NCBI RefSeq assembly: GCF_030696885.1
Contig: NZ_JAUYRI010000009.1
Coordinates: 62,001 to 126,000 of the forward strand
Length of the DNA stretch: 64,000 bases
Source: Thiobacillus sp.
Lineage (GTDB): Bacteria; Pseudomonadota; Gammaproteobacteria; Burkholderiales; Thiobacillaceae
Direction: 5' to 3'
The notes under the pieces were generated by a model. The model ran no database searches and was not told where the DNA came from. It worked only from the letters and a program-made list of their open reading frames with translations. This document shows positions 44,594-54,269 of this stretch, one piece after another. Numbering within the stretch: the stretch's first letter is position 1; every line of letters begins with the position of its first letter. Both the position numbers and the translations under genes were made by a program.

Positions 44594-45610
44594 ATGGGCA
44601 TGTCGCGCAGGCGGGCGTTGGCAGGATTGGGCGCGCTTGGCATGGCGGCGTCGCTGAGGCCGCTGCAGGCGGCAGGCGACGAGATCATTCGTCTGAATAT
44701 TCCCGGCCCGCATCTGATGCCGTTTTTCCCGCTCGAACTGATCCCGGTGCTCGGCATCGACCGCGAACTCGGCGTGCGCCTCGCCATCCGCCACCTGCCC
44801 TCGGGCGTGCTCGCCGCCGAGGACATGCTGGCCGGCAACGCCGACTTCGCCGGTACGGGCCTGCCGATCCTGCCGAACTTCATTGCCCGACACCGGGACA
44901 TCGTGGCCATCGCCACATTGTCGAGCGGCGCGCCGCCCTACGGCATTGTCGTGCGCAAGGCGCTGGCGACGAAGATACGCAGCCTCAAGGACCTGCGCGG
45001 GCATAGCGTGGGGGTGCCGATGGGCAGCGTCTCGACCAAGACCTATCTGCAATTGCTGGCCGAGCACTGGGTCAGCGCCCATGGCGTCCGCCCGCAGGAA
45101 GTCCGCTGGGTGCCGATCACCCAGAATTACGAAGGAGTGCACGGCGCGCTGGCGGGCGAAGTTGCCGACGCGGTGTTCTGCGAGGAGCCCAACTCCGGTG
45201 CGCTGGTCCGCGAAGGTCTCGGCGTTCGGATTGCCAGTTTGTACGACCCCGGCAATCCGGTTCAACTGGCGGGCAGCACCCATATTCGCGCGGTATTGGC
45301 GGCGGCGCCGGCTACGCTGGAGGCGCGCCCGCAAGCGCCGCGCAAGATGGTGCAGATGCTGCGTCGCGCGCTGACATGGATACACGAGGTGCCGCGCGAA
45401 CAGATCCCGTTGCGCCTGGGGATTGCCGATGCGGCGCAGCGGGCCGACATCGTACAGGCGCTGGGCAGGTTGCCGAATTTCTACAGCCGGGATGGCCGTT
45501 TCGATCCCGCCGAAATCGCATCCACCCGGCTGTTCATGAAATCCGTGGGCCTGTCGATGCCGGCCGGGCGCGACATCGCAACCGTAATCGACGCGCGCTG
45601 GCTGCGCTAG
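44594..45610 (+). CDS. ABC-type substrate-binding protein (NMT1/TauA-like)
   Basis: A 338-residue exported protein with an N-terminal MSRRRALAGLGALGMAASL segment that looks like a Tat or Sec signal. The NMT1-like fold is visible in IIRLNIPGPHLMPFFPLELI, ADFAGTGLPILPNFIARHRD and LRGHSVGVPMGSVSTKTYLQ. No transporter ATPase or permease is adjacent; instead it is followed 4 bases later by a GGDEF-EAL protein, so it may act as a ligand-sensing partner. ATG 44594 has an aagggga ribosome binding site; an upstream in-frame ATG exists at 44570. Confidence 0.82.
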   Translation: MGMSRRRALAGLGALGMAASLRPLQAAGDEIIRLNIPGPHLMPFFPLELIPVLGIDRELGVRLAIRHLPSGVLAAEDMLAGNADFAGTGLPILPNFIARHRDIVAIATLSSGAPPYGIVVRKALATKIRSLKDLRGHSVGVPMGSVSTKTYLQLLAEHWVSAHGVRPQEVRWVPITQNYEGVHGALAGEVADAVFCEEPNSGALVREGLGVRIASLYDPGNPVQLAGSTHIRAVLAAAPATLEARPQAPRKMVQMLRRALTWIHEVPREQIPLRLGIADAAQRADIVQALGRLPNFYSRDGRFDPAEIASTRLFMKSVGLSMPAGRDIATVIDARWLR

Positions 45611-45614
45611 GTGG

Positions 45615-48356
45615 ATGACCCGCGATCGGACTGATCTGAAAGGCTGGCTGCAGACAGGCTTCTCGCGCCTGCGCGGACAGGCGCTGGCGCATCTGCTGCT
45701 GGTGGCGCTGGTGGCTTCGGTCATTCTTGCCGTGGCGGGCTTTGCGTCCTTTTATGTGATCGAGGGACGGGAAGTTGCGCAGAACCGGAGCGCCACGCAC
45801 GACTACTATCGCGATCAACTGATCCGCCTGGAAGCGTCCTGGCAGGCAAGTGCCGACCAGGTGGTCAGCCGTCTGGAATTTTCACGCCTGCTCGAAACCA
45901 ATACACCCGGCACGGCGCCGCGGCTCAGCGCCTATCTCAATGCGCAGTGGGCATTCCTCGAGTTTCCCACGATGCTGGTCGTCGGTCCGGGTGGGGATGT
46001 CCGTTATCGCTACGGACCGATTGCCCAGGCCATCGATGTGCGCGACATCACCGATGCGGAATGGCTGCTGGTGCCCTCGCACGACGAAATCTACCGGGTG
46101 TTCCAGGTGCCGATCTGGCTCGGTCCCGAAGGGCAGGGCCAGTTGCTGCTGTTCCGCCCGCTCAACACCGAGACGCTGCGCCGGCTGCTGATCCCGGAAG
46201 TCCATCTGGTGGCGTTCATGGACGGTCGCGAACGGGTACGTTCGCATCCGCAGCCAGCCCAGCCCGAAACCCTGATGCGCCACGACACGGTCAGGATAGG
46301 CGAGCAGCGGTATATCGGCGTGGATCTGCCCTGGCCGGTGGAGCGCGGGCCGGAACGGGTGCACATCAAGGCCTACCGGGTGGTGGGCGGCACGCAACTA
46401 GCCTGGCAGATTCTCGGGCTTGCGGCGACGGCGATCGCCGCGCTGACCGTGCTGTTGTGGCTGGGCTTGTGGCGCTGGTTGTCGGTGACCGTGCGGCGGA
46501 TCGAGGCGGTCGACAGCGCACTCGACGACTACGCGGCGGGACAGGCGAGGGCGGCCGACGTCGCACAGCGGTTGGCGCCAACGCGGGTACGCAGCGATGA
46601 AATCGCCGCACTGGCGGGTGCATTCGAGGCTTTTGCCACGGCAGTGGAGCGCCGCGAGGCCGAGCAGAAAATCTATATGGAAACACTCGCCATGCTCGAC
46701 GAGGCGGTGCTCGATCTCGATTTCGACGGTCGCATCCTCCATGCCAGCCCGGGCTGGGCACGCCTGTGCCGTCGCGCCGACTCGGTCGGCATGACGCTGA
46801 CGAAATTCGTCCACGGCGACGATATCGACGCGCTGCGCGCCCAGTGCGAACTGCTGCGTACCGCACGGAAAAACCAGACCAGCATGCGCCTGCGCCTGAA
46901 CGTCGACGCCAACCGGGAGGAGTGGGCCGAGGCGCGCTTCATCGGCTACCGCGATGCGGGCGGCACGCTGGTGGCGATCCGCGGCGTCATCCGCGACATC
47001 ACCCAGAGCTTCCAGCACGAGCGGCAGATCAGCCACATGGCGCTGCACGACGCGCTGACCGGCCTGCCCAACCGCGTGCTGCTGGAAGACCGCTTCAAGG
47101 TGGCGCTGCAACTGGCGCAGCGCAGCGGGCACTGCGCCGCCGTGTGCTTTATCGACATCGACAACTTCAAGACCGTCAACGATTCGCTCGGCCACAAGGC
47201 GGGCGATGCGCTGCTGGTGGCATTTGCCGACACTCTGCGCGGCGCGCTGCGTGCCGGCGACACGCTGGCGCGCTGGGGTGGCGATGAGTTCGTGCTGCTG
47301 CTGCCGGACATGCGCTCGCCCGCAACCGTGCGCGAGGTGACGCACAAGCTGGGCAGCATCGTGCAGGCGCCGCAGCATATCGCGGGCAACGACATCCGCA
47401 TTACCTTCAGCATGGGCGTCAGCGTGTTTCCGGATGACGGCGCCGACATGAGCCTGCTGTTCTCGCAGGCCGACCGCGCGATGTTCTACGCCAAGGCGCA
47501 GGGCCGCAACCAGGTCTGCTACTACAGCGACATGCACGACAAGGACGAGGGCCGGCAGGAACTCTATATCCAGAGTCAGCTCGCCAGCGCCATCAACGGG
47601 TGCCGGATCGAAGCCTGGTTCCAGCCGCTGATCGCGGCAGACAGCGGGCGCTGTATCGGCGCCGAGGTGCTGGCGCGCTGGCACGACGACGAGTTGGGCT
47701 GGGTCAGCCCGACGACCTTTATTCCGATGGCGGAAAACATCGGCCTCATCCGCGAACTCGGCCACCAGATCTGGGAAGCAGGCCTCGCCGCCTTGCGCGA
47801 CTGGAAGGCCGCCGGCCACGCCGACCTGCACATTGCCATCAACATGTCGAAGCGGCAGCTGTTCATCGCATCGCTGGCCGAGCAGATGCTTGACGATTTG
47901 GCGCGCTTCGGCCTGCAGCCGTCGGACATCATGCTCGAGGTTACCGAAAGCGTGGCGCTGAGCGATGTCGAGCATGCAGCGGAACGTCTGGAAGCGCTGC
48001 GCAGCGCCGGCTTTGCGCTGGCGATCGACGATTTCGGCACCGGCTATTCCTCGCTCTCGCAATTGCACGACATTCCGGTCGATGAGCTGAAGATCGATAT
48101 TTCCTTCATTCGTCGCTTGCACGAACCCAAAGGATTGCCGATGGTGCAATCGATCATCCAGATCGCGCGGACCCTCGGCCTGAAATCGGTGGCCGAAGGC
48201 GTCGAGGATGCGGCAACGGCCGACCTGCTGCGCACCCTGGGTGTCGATGTGCTGCAGGGTTATTACTTTGGTAAGCCGATGCCGCGTACCGAGTTCATCG
48301 CCTGGCTATCGGCCGCGCAGCCGGAAAACGTGCTGCCGCTGCGCGGTCAGCGCTAG
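45615..48356 (+). CDS. sensor GGDEF-EAL protein (c-di-GMP metabolism)
   Basis: A 913-residue membrane protein: helix near 25-48, a periplasmic domain to ~265, a second helix (~268-288), HAMP, PAS (~350-460), GGDEF (WGGDEF at ~554-559) and EAL (EVL at ~684-686 in place of EAL; DDFGTGYSSL near 805; EGVED). Both active-site sets look usable, so it could make or break c-di-GMP. It follows the substrate-binding protein by 4 bases; I infer that the bound ligand is sensed by the periplasmic domain. ATG 45615. Confidence 0.9.
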   Translation: MTRDRTDLKGWLQTGFSRLRGQALAHLLLVALVASVILAVAGFASFYVIEGREVAQNRSATHDYYRDQLIRLEASWQASADQVVSRLEFSRLLETNTPGTAPRLSAYLNAQWAFLEFPTMLVVGPGGDVRYRYGPIAQAIDVRDITDAEWLLVPSHDEIYRVFQVPIWLGPEGQGQLLLFRPLNTETLRRLLIPEVHLVAFMDGRERVRSHPQPAQPETLMRHDTVRIGEQRYIGVDLPWPVERGPERVHIKAYRVVGGTQLAWQILGLAATAIAALTVLLWLGLWRWLSVTVRRIEAVDSALDDYAAGQARAADVAQRLAPTRVRSDEIAALAGAFEAFATAVERREAEQKIYMETLAMLDEAVLDLDFDGRILHASPGWARLCRRADSVGMTLTKFVHGDDIDALRAQCELLRTARKNQTSMRLRLNVDANREEWAEARFIGYRDAGGTLVAIRGVIRDITQSFQHERQISHMALHDALTGLPNRVLLEDRFKVALQLAQRSGHCAAVCFIDIDNFKTVNDSLGHKAGDALLVAFADTLRGALRAGDTLARWGGDEFVLLLPDMRSPATVREVTHKLGSIVQAPQHIAGNDIRITFSMGVSVFPDDGADMSLLFSQADRAMFYAKAQGRNQVCYYSDMHDKDEGRQELYIQSQLASAINGCRIEAWFQPLIAADSGRCIGAEVLARWHDDELGWVSPTTFIPMAENIGLIRELGHQIWEAGLAALRDWKAAGHADLHIAINMSKRQLFIASLAEQMLDDLARFGLQPSDIMLEVTESVALSDVEHAAERLEALRSAGFALAIDDFGTGYSSLSQLHDIPVDELKIDISFIRRLHEPKGLPMVQSIIQIARTLGLKSVAEGVEDAATADLLRTLGVDVLQGYYFGKPMPRTEFIAWLSAAQPENVLPLRGQR

Positions 48357-48382
48357 CAAATCCCACGCATTCGGAGGTCCGG

Positions 48383-48742
48383 ATGGCAAACGTCCTGGCA
48401 GATCTGCTCGTGGTGGTTCATCTGGCGTTCGTCGTCTTTGTCGTGACGGGCGGCTTCCTGCTTGGTCGCTGGCCGCGGCTGGTCTGGCTGCACCTGCCCG
48501 CGGCGGTCTGGGGCGCCTATATTGAATTCAGCGGCGGTATCTGTCCGCTGACACCGATCGAAAACCGCCTGCGGATACACGGCGGCGGCGATGCCTACAG
48601 CGGCGACTTTGTCGCGCACTACCTGCTGCCACTGCTGTACCCCGCGCAGCTCACGCCTGGATTTCAGATCTGGTTGGGGTTCGGCGTAGTGGCAGTGAAC
48701 GCGCTGGCGTATACGCTGGCCTGGCGTGCCTGGCGCAGGTGA
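48383..48742 (+). CDS. DUF2784 family membrane protein
   Basis: A 119-residue protein with three or four hydrophobic helices. LLVVVHLAFVVFVVTGG, GGICPLTPIENRLR and DFVAHYLLPLLYP are hallmarks of DUF2784, of unknown function. Starts after a ggagg ribosome binding site 26 bases behind the GGDEF-EAL gene. Confidence 0.87.
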   Translation: MANVLADLLVVVHLAFVVFVVTGGFLLGRWPRLVWLHLPAAVWGAYIEFSGGICPLTPIENRLRIHGGGDAYSGDFVAHYLLPLLYPAQLTPGFQIWLGFGVVAVNALAYTLAWRAWRR

Positions 48743-48791
48743 TCCGCTGCGGGCAGACGCGGCGCCGGCTGAACGATCAAGGGGACACACC

Positions 48792-49376
48792 ATGCCGCAA
48801 CTGCTCGATGCGATTCAACAACGTTTTGCGTGCCGCGCTTTCCACCCGGACCGGCCGCTGACGGCCACGCAACTGGCGCTGCTTTGCGAGGCGGGTCGGC
48901 TGGCGCCGTCGGCTTTCGGGCTGGAGCCGTGGCGTTTCATTCCGGTGACCGATGCGGCTCCGCGCGCGCGCATCGCCGGTGCCTGCTTCGATCAGCCGGC
49001 GGCGACCAGCGCCGCGGCCTTCATCGTGATTGTGGCGCTTGTCGCCGCACTCGACCCCGATTCGGACTATGTGCGGGCACGCTTTGAAGCGGAAGCGCGC
49101 GGCGGCGAGGTGGCGCCGATTGACGCCGCCTACCGCGCGCTGTGTCGCGACACGCCGCTGGCGGCGTGGGCGCAGGGGCAGTGTCATTTCGCCGCCGCGC
49201 AGATGCTGTTGCAAGCAACGCACATGGGCCTGGGCAGCTGCCCGATCGGCGGGTTCGACGCAGCGGCGTTGGCGCAATCCCTATCGCTGGCGCCGGGCGA
49301 GGTGCCGGCGCTGGTGATCGCGCTGGGGCAGTGCGCTGAGCCGGCACCGGCGCGGATTCGCAAGCCGCTTGAATAG
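48792..49376 (+). CDS. nitroreductase family protein
   Basis: A 194-residue FMN-dependent nitroreductase-fold enzyme: RFACRAFHPDRPLTATQLALLCEAGRLAPSAFGLEPWRFI at the start, and GLGSCPIGGFD near the C-terminal third. Substrate unknown; relatives reduce quinones, nitroaromatics or disulfides with NAD(P)H. Starts at ATG 48792 with an aagggg ribosome binding site; the open frame back to 48726 overlaps DUF2784. Confidence 0.85.
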   Translation: MPQLLDAIQQRFACRAFHPDRPLTATQLALLCEAGRLAPSAFGLEPWRFIPVTDAAPRARIAGACFDQPAATSAAAFIVIVALVAALDPDSDYVRARFEAEARGGEVAPIDAAYRALCRDTPLAAWAQGQCHFAAAQMLLQATHMGLGSCPIGGFDAAALAQSLSLAPGEVPALVIALGQCAEPAPARIRKPLE

Positions 49377-49408
49377 CCACTTGAATAAAGCGCGCTGCGA
49401 GGCGTGCG

Positions 49409-50314
49409 TCAGCGGTCCCAGTATGGCTCGCCTTCCAGATGACCGGCCAGGCAATCGATCAGCGCACGCGCGCGGCTCGACAGGTGGCGGGTGGGGGGAT
49501 AGACGGCGTAGGCGGCGAGTTCGGGCCAGACATGGTCGGCCAGTAGCGTCACCAGCTCGCCAGTGCGGACCGCTTCGTGAATATAGAACGTGGGCAGCAG
49601 CACCACGCCTTCGCCGGCCACGGCCGCGCACTTGAGGAAGTCGCCGCTGCTGGCCGCCAGCCGCACCGGCACCCGCACCTGTCCGGACATGCCGTCGGGC
49701 GCACGGTAATGCCACAAGCCGGGGTCGCGCACGTTACTGTAGGCCAGGCAGTCATGCTGCGCCAGTTCGGCCGCGTCGCGCGGCGTGCCGCGCCGCGCGA
49801 GGTAGGCGGGGCTGGCGCAAACGACATGGCGGATCGGCGCCAGACGGCGCGCGATGAGGCTGGAATCTTCCAGCGTGGCGATGCGGACGGCGAGGTCGAA
49901 GCCTTCCTGCATCAGGTCGATCTGGCGGTCGTTGAAATCGAGTTCGAGCCGCACCTCGGGATGCCGGGTCATGAAGGCCTGGATCGGCGACGTCAGGTGC
50001 AGCAGGCCGAACGCCAGCGGTAGCGCCACCTTGAGTCGTCCCTTGAGCGCGCCGTGCGCCTGCGACACCGCAGCGGCCGCGTCCTCGACGTCGGCCAGGA
50101 TGGCGACGCAGCGTTCGTAGTAGGCGCGTCCGCTGTCGGTGAGATTGAGCCGGCGCGTGGTGCGCTGGATCAGCGAGACGCCGAGCTGCGCCTCGAGCTC
50201 GGCCAGGCGGCGGCTGACCGCGGACTTGGCCAGGTTCAGCCGTTCGGCCGCGGCGGTGATGCTGCCTGCCTCGACCACACTGACGAAAATCTGCATCTGG
50301 GTGAGTCGGTCCAT
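49409..50314 (-). CDS. LysR family transcriptional regulator
   Basis: A 301-residue LysR-type regulator: winged helix at residues 1-60 (SITAAAERLNLAKSAVSRRLAELEAQLG) and the effector-binding domain beyond ~90. Divergent from the azoreductase-pirin pair, which it most likely controls; the 110-base gap is AT-rich and contains an AGATA-N12-TATCT inverted repeat. Ligand unknown, possibly a quinone or electrophile. Confidence 0.92.
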   Translation of the reverse strand: MDRLTQMQIFVSVVEAGSITAAAERLNLAKSAVSRRLAELEAQLGVSLIQRTTRRLNLTDSGRAYYERCVAILADVEDAAAAVSQAHGALKGRLKVALPLAFGLLHLTSPIQAFMTRHPEVRLELDFNDRQIDLMQEGFDLAVRIATLEDSSLIARRLAPIRHVVCASPAYLARRGTPRDAAELAQHDCLAYSNVRDPGLWHYRAPDGMSGQVRVPVRLAASSGDFLKCAAVAGEGVVLLPTFYIHEAVRTGELVTLLADHVWPELAAYAVYPPTRHLSSRARALIDCLAGHLEGEPYWDR

Positions 50315-50331
50315 TGTTCTTTATTTGGCAA

Positions 50332-50353
50332 TAGATAATTCAATAACTGTATC
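50332..50353. promoter_or_regulatory. candidate LysR operator
   Basis: AGATA and TATCT form an inverted repeat with 12 bases between, in the AT-rich gap between the LysR gene and the azoreductase. The spacing resembles, but does not exactly match, the T-N11-A class of LysR sites. Confidence 0.35.
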
Positions 50354-50425
50354 TTTATTCTTGTTAAAGCAAAACCAATAATGACATCACCGCGCCATGT
50401 TGGCGTCCGATTCAGGAGCGATGTC

Positions 50426-51076
50426 ATGCAAGCAAGTCCGTCCATCTCTGCCCCGTCCCCTTTGCGCGTGTTGCGCGTCGACGCCAGCGCCCGCGTCGCG
50501 GGCTCGGTCACCCGCCAGCTCGCCGACCGGCTGCTCGACGGCCTTGCCGCCCACGCGCCCGGCTTCGACCTGCAGCGGCGCGACCTGGCGCAGGGCCTGC
50601 CGTTTGTCGATGCCGACTGGGTGGCCGCCAATCTCACCGATCCCGATGCGCGCACTGCTGCGCACCGAGACACGCTGGCAGGGTCCGACGCGCTGGTGGC
50701 CGAGGTGAGGGCGGCCGACGTCTGGGTGATTGCGACGCCGGTATACAACTTCGGCGTGCCGGCCAGCCTCAAGGCCTGGATCGACCAGATCGCCCGCGCG
50801 CGGCTGACATTCCGCTATACCGAAAACGGGCCGCAGGGTCTGCTCGAAGGCAAGAAGGTCTATATCGTGGTGGCAACCGGCGGCACCGAGGTGGACAGCG
50901 CGATCGACTTCGCCACGCCGTGGCTGAAATTCGTGCTCGGCTTTCTCGGCGTGCGCGATATCGAAGTGATCGCGGCCGACCGGGGCATGGCGCGCGGCGA
51001 CCGCGCTCGCCAGGATGCCGCCGCGCAGATCGATGCGCTGCTCGAACGCGACTGGCCGGCCCGTGCGGCCGCATAG
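50426..51076 (+). CDS. azoR: FMN-dependent NADH-azoreductase/quinone reductase
   Basis: A 216-residue flavodoxin-fold oxidoreductase. LRVLRVDASARVAGSVTRQLAD near the start, TPVYNFGVPASLKAWIDQIARA in the middle and VVATGG around residue 150 fit AzoR (quinone-reducing, azo-reducing). ATG 50426 has an aggag ribosome binding site. Followed by the pirin gene 37 bases later; both face away from the LysR gene. Confidence 0.85.
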   Translation: MQASPSISAPSPLRVLRVDASARVAGSVTRQLADRLLDGLAAHAPGFDLQRRDLAQGLPFVDADWVAANLTDPDARTAAHRDTLAGSDALVAEVRAADVWVIATPVYNFGVPASLKAWIDQIARARLTFRYTENGPQGLLEGKKVYIVVATGGTEVDSAIDFATPWLKFVLGFLGVRDIEVIAADRGMARGDRARQDAAAQIDALLERDWPARAAA

Positions 51077-51113
51077 CCCGCACGCTCTTCATTCAACAGA
51101 TAAGGAGTCCATC

Positions 51114-51971
51114 ATGACCCTGCGTCCCCTCAGTCAACGCGTCCCCGCCTTCGAAGTGACCGAAGGCGCCGGCGTCACGGTCCACCGCAGCATCGGCACG
51201 CCGGCGCTGAAGAACCTCGACCCGTTCCTGATGCTCGACCATTTCGGCAGCGACAATCCGGACGAGTACATCGCCGGTTTTCCCGAGCATCCGCACCGCG
51301 GCTTCATCACCTTCACCTACATGCTGGACGGCCACATGGAGCACCGCGACAGCATGGGCAATCGCGGCGACCTCAAGGCCGGCGGTGTGCAGTGGATGAA
51401 AGCGGCCAGCGGCGTCATCCATTCCGAAATGCCACAGCAGACAGACGGCCTGATGCGCGGCTTCCAGCTGTGGATCAACCTGCCGGCGCGCGACAAGCTG
51501 TCCGATCCGGCCTATCAGGAATTCTCGGCGGCGGCGATTCCCGAGGTGACGGCAGCGGGCGCACGGGTGCGCGTACTGGCCGGTGAATACAACGGCAACC
51601 GCGGCGTTATCGACGACCCTGCCACCGACGTGCTGTATCTGGACGTCACGCTGGACGCGGGCGCCGCCTTCAGCCTGCCGCTCGACGACAGCCGCAACGC
51701 CTTCGTCTATGTCTTCGAGGGCGATGCTCGGCTGGCCGGGACCGCCTTGGCGCGGCATACGCTGGCGGTACTGGGCAAGGGCGACGCATTCGGCATCGAG
51801 GCCGGCGCTGCCGGCGCCCGCTTCATCCTGGTGGCGGGCCGCCCCCTGGGCGAACCGGTGGTGCAATACGGTCCCTTCGTGATGAACACCCGCGAGGAAA
51901 TCGAACAGGCCTTTGCCGACTACCGCGACGGCCAGCTGGTGCGGACCCGGGCGGCGATGACCGGCCACTGA
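51114..51971 (+). CDS. pirin family protein
   Basis: A 285-residue bicupin. Metal ligands are in FPEHPHRGFIT (near residues 57-67) and SGVIHSEMP (near 99-107); LDPFLMLDHFG precedes them. Bacterial pirins include quercetin dioxygenases (YhaK/YhhW types). Forms an operon with the azoreductase. aaggag ribosome binding site before the ATG. Confidence 0.9.
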   Translation: MTLRPLSQRVPAFEVTEGAGVTVHRSIGTPALKNLDPFLMLDHFGSDNPDEYIAGFPEHPHRGFITFTYMLDGHMEHRDSMGNRGDLKAGGVQWMKAASGVIHSEMPQQTDGLMRGFQLWINLPARDKLSDPAYQEFSAAAIPEVTAAGARVRVLAGEYNGNRGVIDDPATDVLYLDVTLDAGAAFSLPLDDSRNAFVYVFEGDARLAGTALARHTLAVLGKGDAFGIEAGAAGARFILVAGRPLGEPVVQYGPFVMNTREEIEQAFADYRDGQLVRTRAAMTGH

Positions 51972-51980
51972 TCGCCGTGT

Positions 51981-52889
51981 CTATTCCGGGAAGCGGTCCA
52001 GTTCCTGGTCCGCCAGCGACAACGGGTCCTCCAGCGGTTCCAGATGCGTGGTGAGGTGGGCGTAGGGCACGGCCTGACGGATATCGGCCTCGATGCGTTC
52101 CGACCAGTCGTGCCCCTGCTGGATGCTCCAGGCGCCGGGCACCAGCACGTGCAGGGAAACGAAGGCGCGGCTGCCGGCCTGGCGCGTTCGTAATGCATGG
52201 AAATCCAGCCCTTGACTGCGGTAGCGATCCAGCACGGCTTCGATTGCCTCGATGTCTTCAGTCGGGATGGAGATGTCCATCAGTCCGGCAGCGGACCGAT
52301 GCAGCAGCTGCCAGCCGGTCCACACGATATTCATCGCCACCAGCAGCGCGATCACCGGGTCGAGCCACAGCCAGCCGGTCGCCCACACCAGGCCGACGCC
52401 GAGAATGACGCCTGCGGATGTCCAGACATCGGTGCGCAGGTGATGGGCATCGGCTTCCAGCGTGATGGATCTGTACTTCTTGCCCACCCCCATGAGAATC
52501 TGCGAGGTGGCCAGGTTGATGATCGAGGCGACCACCGACACCGCCAGCCCGATGCCCACGGCTTCGAGCGGTTGCGGATTGAGCAGGCGTTCGATCGCTG
52601 TGTAAGCGATGGCGACGGCGGCAACGAGGATCAGGAAGCCCTCGAATGCGCTGGAAAAATACTCCGCCTTGCCGTGGCCGTGCGCATGGTTTTGATCTGC
52701 CGGCATCGCCGCCAGCGTCAGCATGGCCAGGGCCATCATGGCACCTGCCAGATTGACGAAGGATTCGAGCGCATCGGACAGCAGTCCGACCGAGCCGGTG
52801 AGCCACCAGGCCCAGCCCTTGAGCAGGATGGTGGCCAGGGCCGCCGCGATGGAGAGCCAGGCGTAGCGTTTGAGGGAGGGGGGCAGCAT
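51981..52889 (-). CDS. cation diffusion facilitator (CDF) metal exporter
   Basis: A 302-residue CDF transporter with about six membrane helices: [17 protein letters not shown] (metal site Asp in helix 2), [20 protein letters not shown], and [19 protein letters not shown] (HxxxD metal site in helix 5), then a cytoplasmic C-terminal domain (residues ~205-300). Exports Zn2+, Fe2+ or similar. The frame is open to 53039; I chose ATG 52889 ([13 protein letters not shown]) since the family N-terminus begins there. Divergent from the TRIC gene. Confidence 0.88.
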   Translation of the reverse strand: MLPPSLKRYAWLSIAAALATILLKGWAWWLTGSVGLLSDALESFVNLAGAMMALAMLTLAAMPADQNHAHGHGKAEYFSSAFEGFLILVAAVAIAYTAIERLLNPQPLEAVGIGLAVSVVASIINLATSQILMGVGKKYRSITLEADAHHLRTDVWTSAGVILGVGLVWATGWLWLDPVIALLVAMNIVWTGWQLLHRSAAGLMDISIPTEDIEAIEAVLDRYRSQGLDFHALRTRQAGSRAFVSLHVLVPGAWSIQQGHDWSERIEADIRQAVPYAHLTTHLEPLEDPLSLADQELDRFPE

Positions 52890-53060
52890 TCGATGGTTCG
52901 CAGGACCCAGGAAGTCGGGTCGATTGTATCGCGGCACCTGTTCTTCGACCGCATCAACATGCGGTTCAGGCGGGGTGTTCACGCGGTCTGCGGAGTGGTT
53001 GCCGAGAGACCTGGAATCAATCAAGCTGGCGTCACCCACGCCTTTTTCGGACGATCCACC

Positions 53061-53675
53061 ATGGAAAACCTGCTGTACTGGGCCGGCATGTCGGCCGTCG
53101 CGGTGAACGCCCTGACCGGCGTGCTCGATGCCGGCCGCAAGCGCATGGACCTGATCGGCGTGGTGATGGTGGGCGCCGCCACCGCACTGGGCGGGGGCAC
53201 GGTGCGCGACGTGCTGCTGGGGCGCCCGGTATTCTGGATCAGCGATCAGGTTTACCTGGTTGTCGCGTTGTTGACCACGCTGCTCATCTTCTTTGCGGTG
53301 CGCGGCCTGCGTCTGCCGCCGCGGCTGTTCCTGATTCCCGACGCGCTCGGCCTGGCGCTGTTCACCATCGTCGGCACCCAGATCGCCCTCGAATGGAACG
53401 CCTCCTGGCTGGTGGCCAGCCTGCTCGGGGTGATCACCGGGGTCGTCGGCGGCGTGCTGCGCGACGTGCTGTGCAACGAAGTGCCGCTGGTCTTCGTGAA
53501 GGGCGAGCTGTATGCCTCGGCCGCCTGGGCGGGCGCCCTGGGGCTGGTGGGCCTGCAGGCACTCGGCGTGTCGCCGGTGATTGCGGCGTGGGCGGGGATG
53601 GCATGCGTGCTGGGCGTGCGCCTGCTGGCGATGGCGTTCCGCATCTCGCTGCCGATCTATTCGGAGCGCCAGTAG
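53061..53675 (+). CDS. TRIC-family cation channel (YicG-like)
   Basis: A 204-residue membrane protein with about seven helices and two GGG-type repeats: [23 protein letters not shown] and [20 protein letters not shown], the two-fold repeat of the TRIC/UPF0126 family. Such channels conduct K+ or other monovalent cations. ATG 53061. The long open frame upstream overlaps the CDF gene and is not coding. Confidence 0.9.
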   Translation: MENLLYWAGMSAVAVNALTGVLDAGRKRMDLIGVVMVGAATALGGGTVRDVLLGRPVFWISDQVYLVVALLTTLLIFFAVRGLRLPPRLFLIPDALGLALFTIVGTQIALEWNASWLVASLLGVITGVVGGVLRDVLCNEVPLVFVKGELYASAAWAGALGLVGLQALGVSPVIAAWAGMACVLGVRLLAMAFRISLPIYSERQ

Positions 53676-53756
53676 GTCACGGGATACAGGTCACGGAAAT
53701 GGCGCGCGCCCATATTCCTGCAGACATCGCGGGGCCGAAGCCATAAAATGCCGGGC

Positions 53757-54269
53757 ATGAAAATCCTCTCCGTACTGCTGCTGTGCCTGCCGCTTGCCGT
53801 TCACGCCGAGTGGGGCCAGTTCGATTTTGACTATGCCAATGAAAGGCCCTGGGTGGAACTGGCCGCGCAGCTGCCGGCCACGCCCATAGCGGAAAACCTG
53901 ATCGAGTTCAATGTCTCGTCGGCCACGCGCAACCGGCACTACATCGATGCCGCCTCGATCAGCGTCGGCGAAGACCAAGTGGTGCGCTACACCGTGGTGA
54001 TCGATGCCGCCGGCGGCGCCCGCAACGTCCTGTTCGAAGGCATGCGCTGCGTCACCTCCGAGCACCGCACCTATGCTTACGGCCAGCCTGACGGCAGCTG
54101 GACGCGGGCGCGCAAGTCGGGCTGGGAGAGCATCAAGCTGCGCTCGCTGCTGTCGCACCGTAAGGCGCTGTTCGAGGACCATTTCTGCTTCAACGGCATT
54201 ACGGTCAAGGATGCCCGGGAAGCCGTGTTCTACCTGCGCAATCCGCGGCAGAGCGTGGACTTCCACTGA
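53757..54269 (+). CDS. CNP1-like family exported protein
   Basis: A 170-residue protein with a signal peptide ([17 protein letters not shown]) and a beta-rich domain: [36 protein letters not shown] and FCFNGITV, the CNP1-like pattern. Two conserved Cys may form a disulfide. Function unknown. Shares the TGATG overlap with proB, with which it is commonly paired in betaproteobacteria. Alternative start 53748 is three codons upstream. Confidence 0.82.
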   Translation: MKILSVLLLCLPLAVHAEWGQFDFDYANERPWVELAAQLPATPIAENLIEFNVSSATRNRHYIDAASISVGEDQVVRYTVVIDAAGGARNVLFEGMRCVTSEHRTYAYGQPDGSWTRARKSGWESIKLRSLLSHRKALFEDHFCFNGITVKDAREAVFYLRNPRQSVDFH

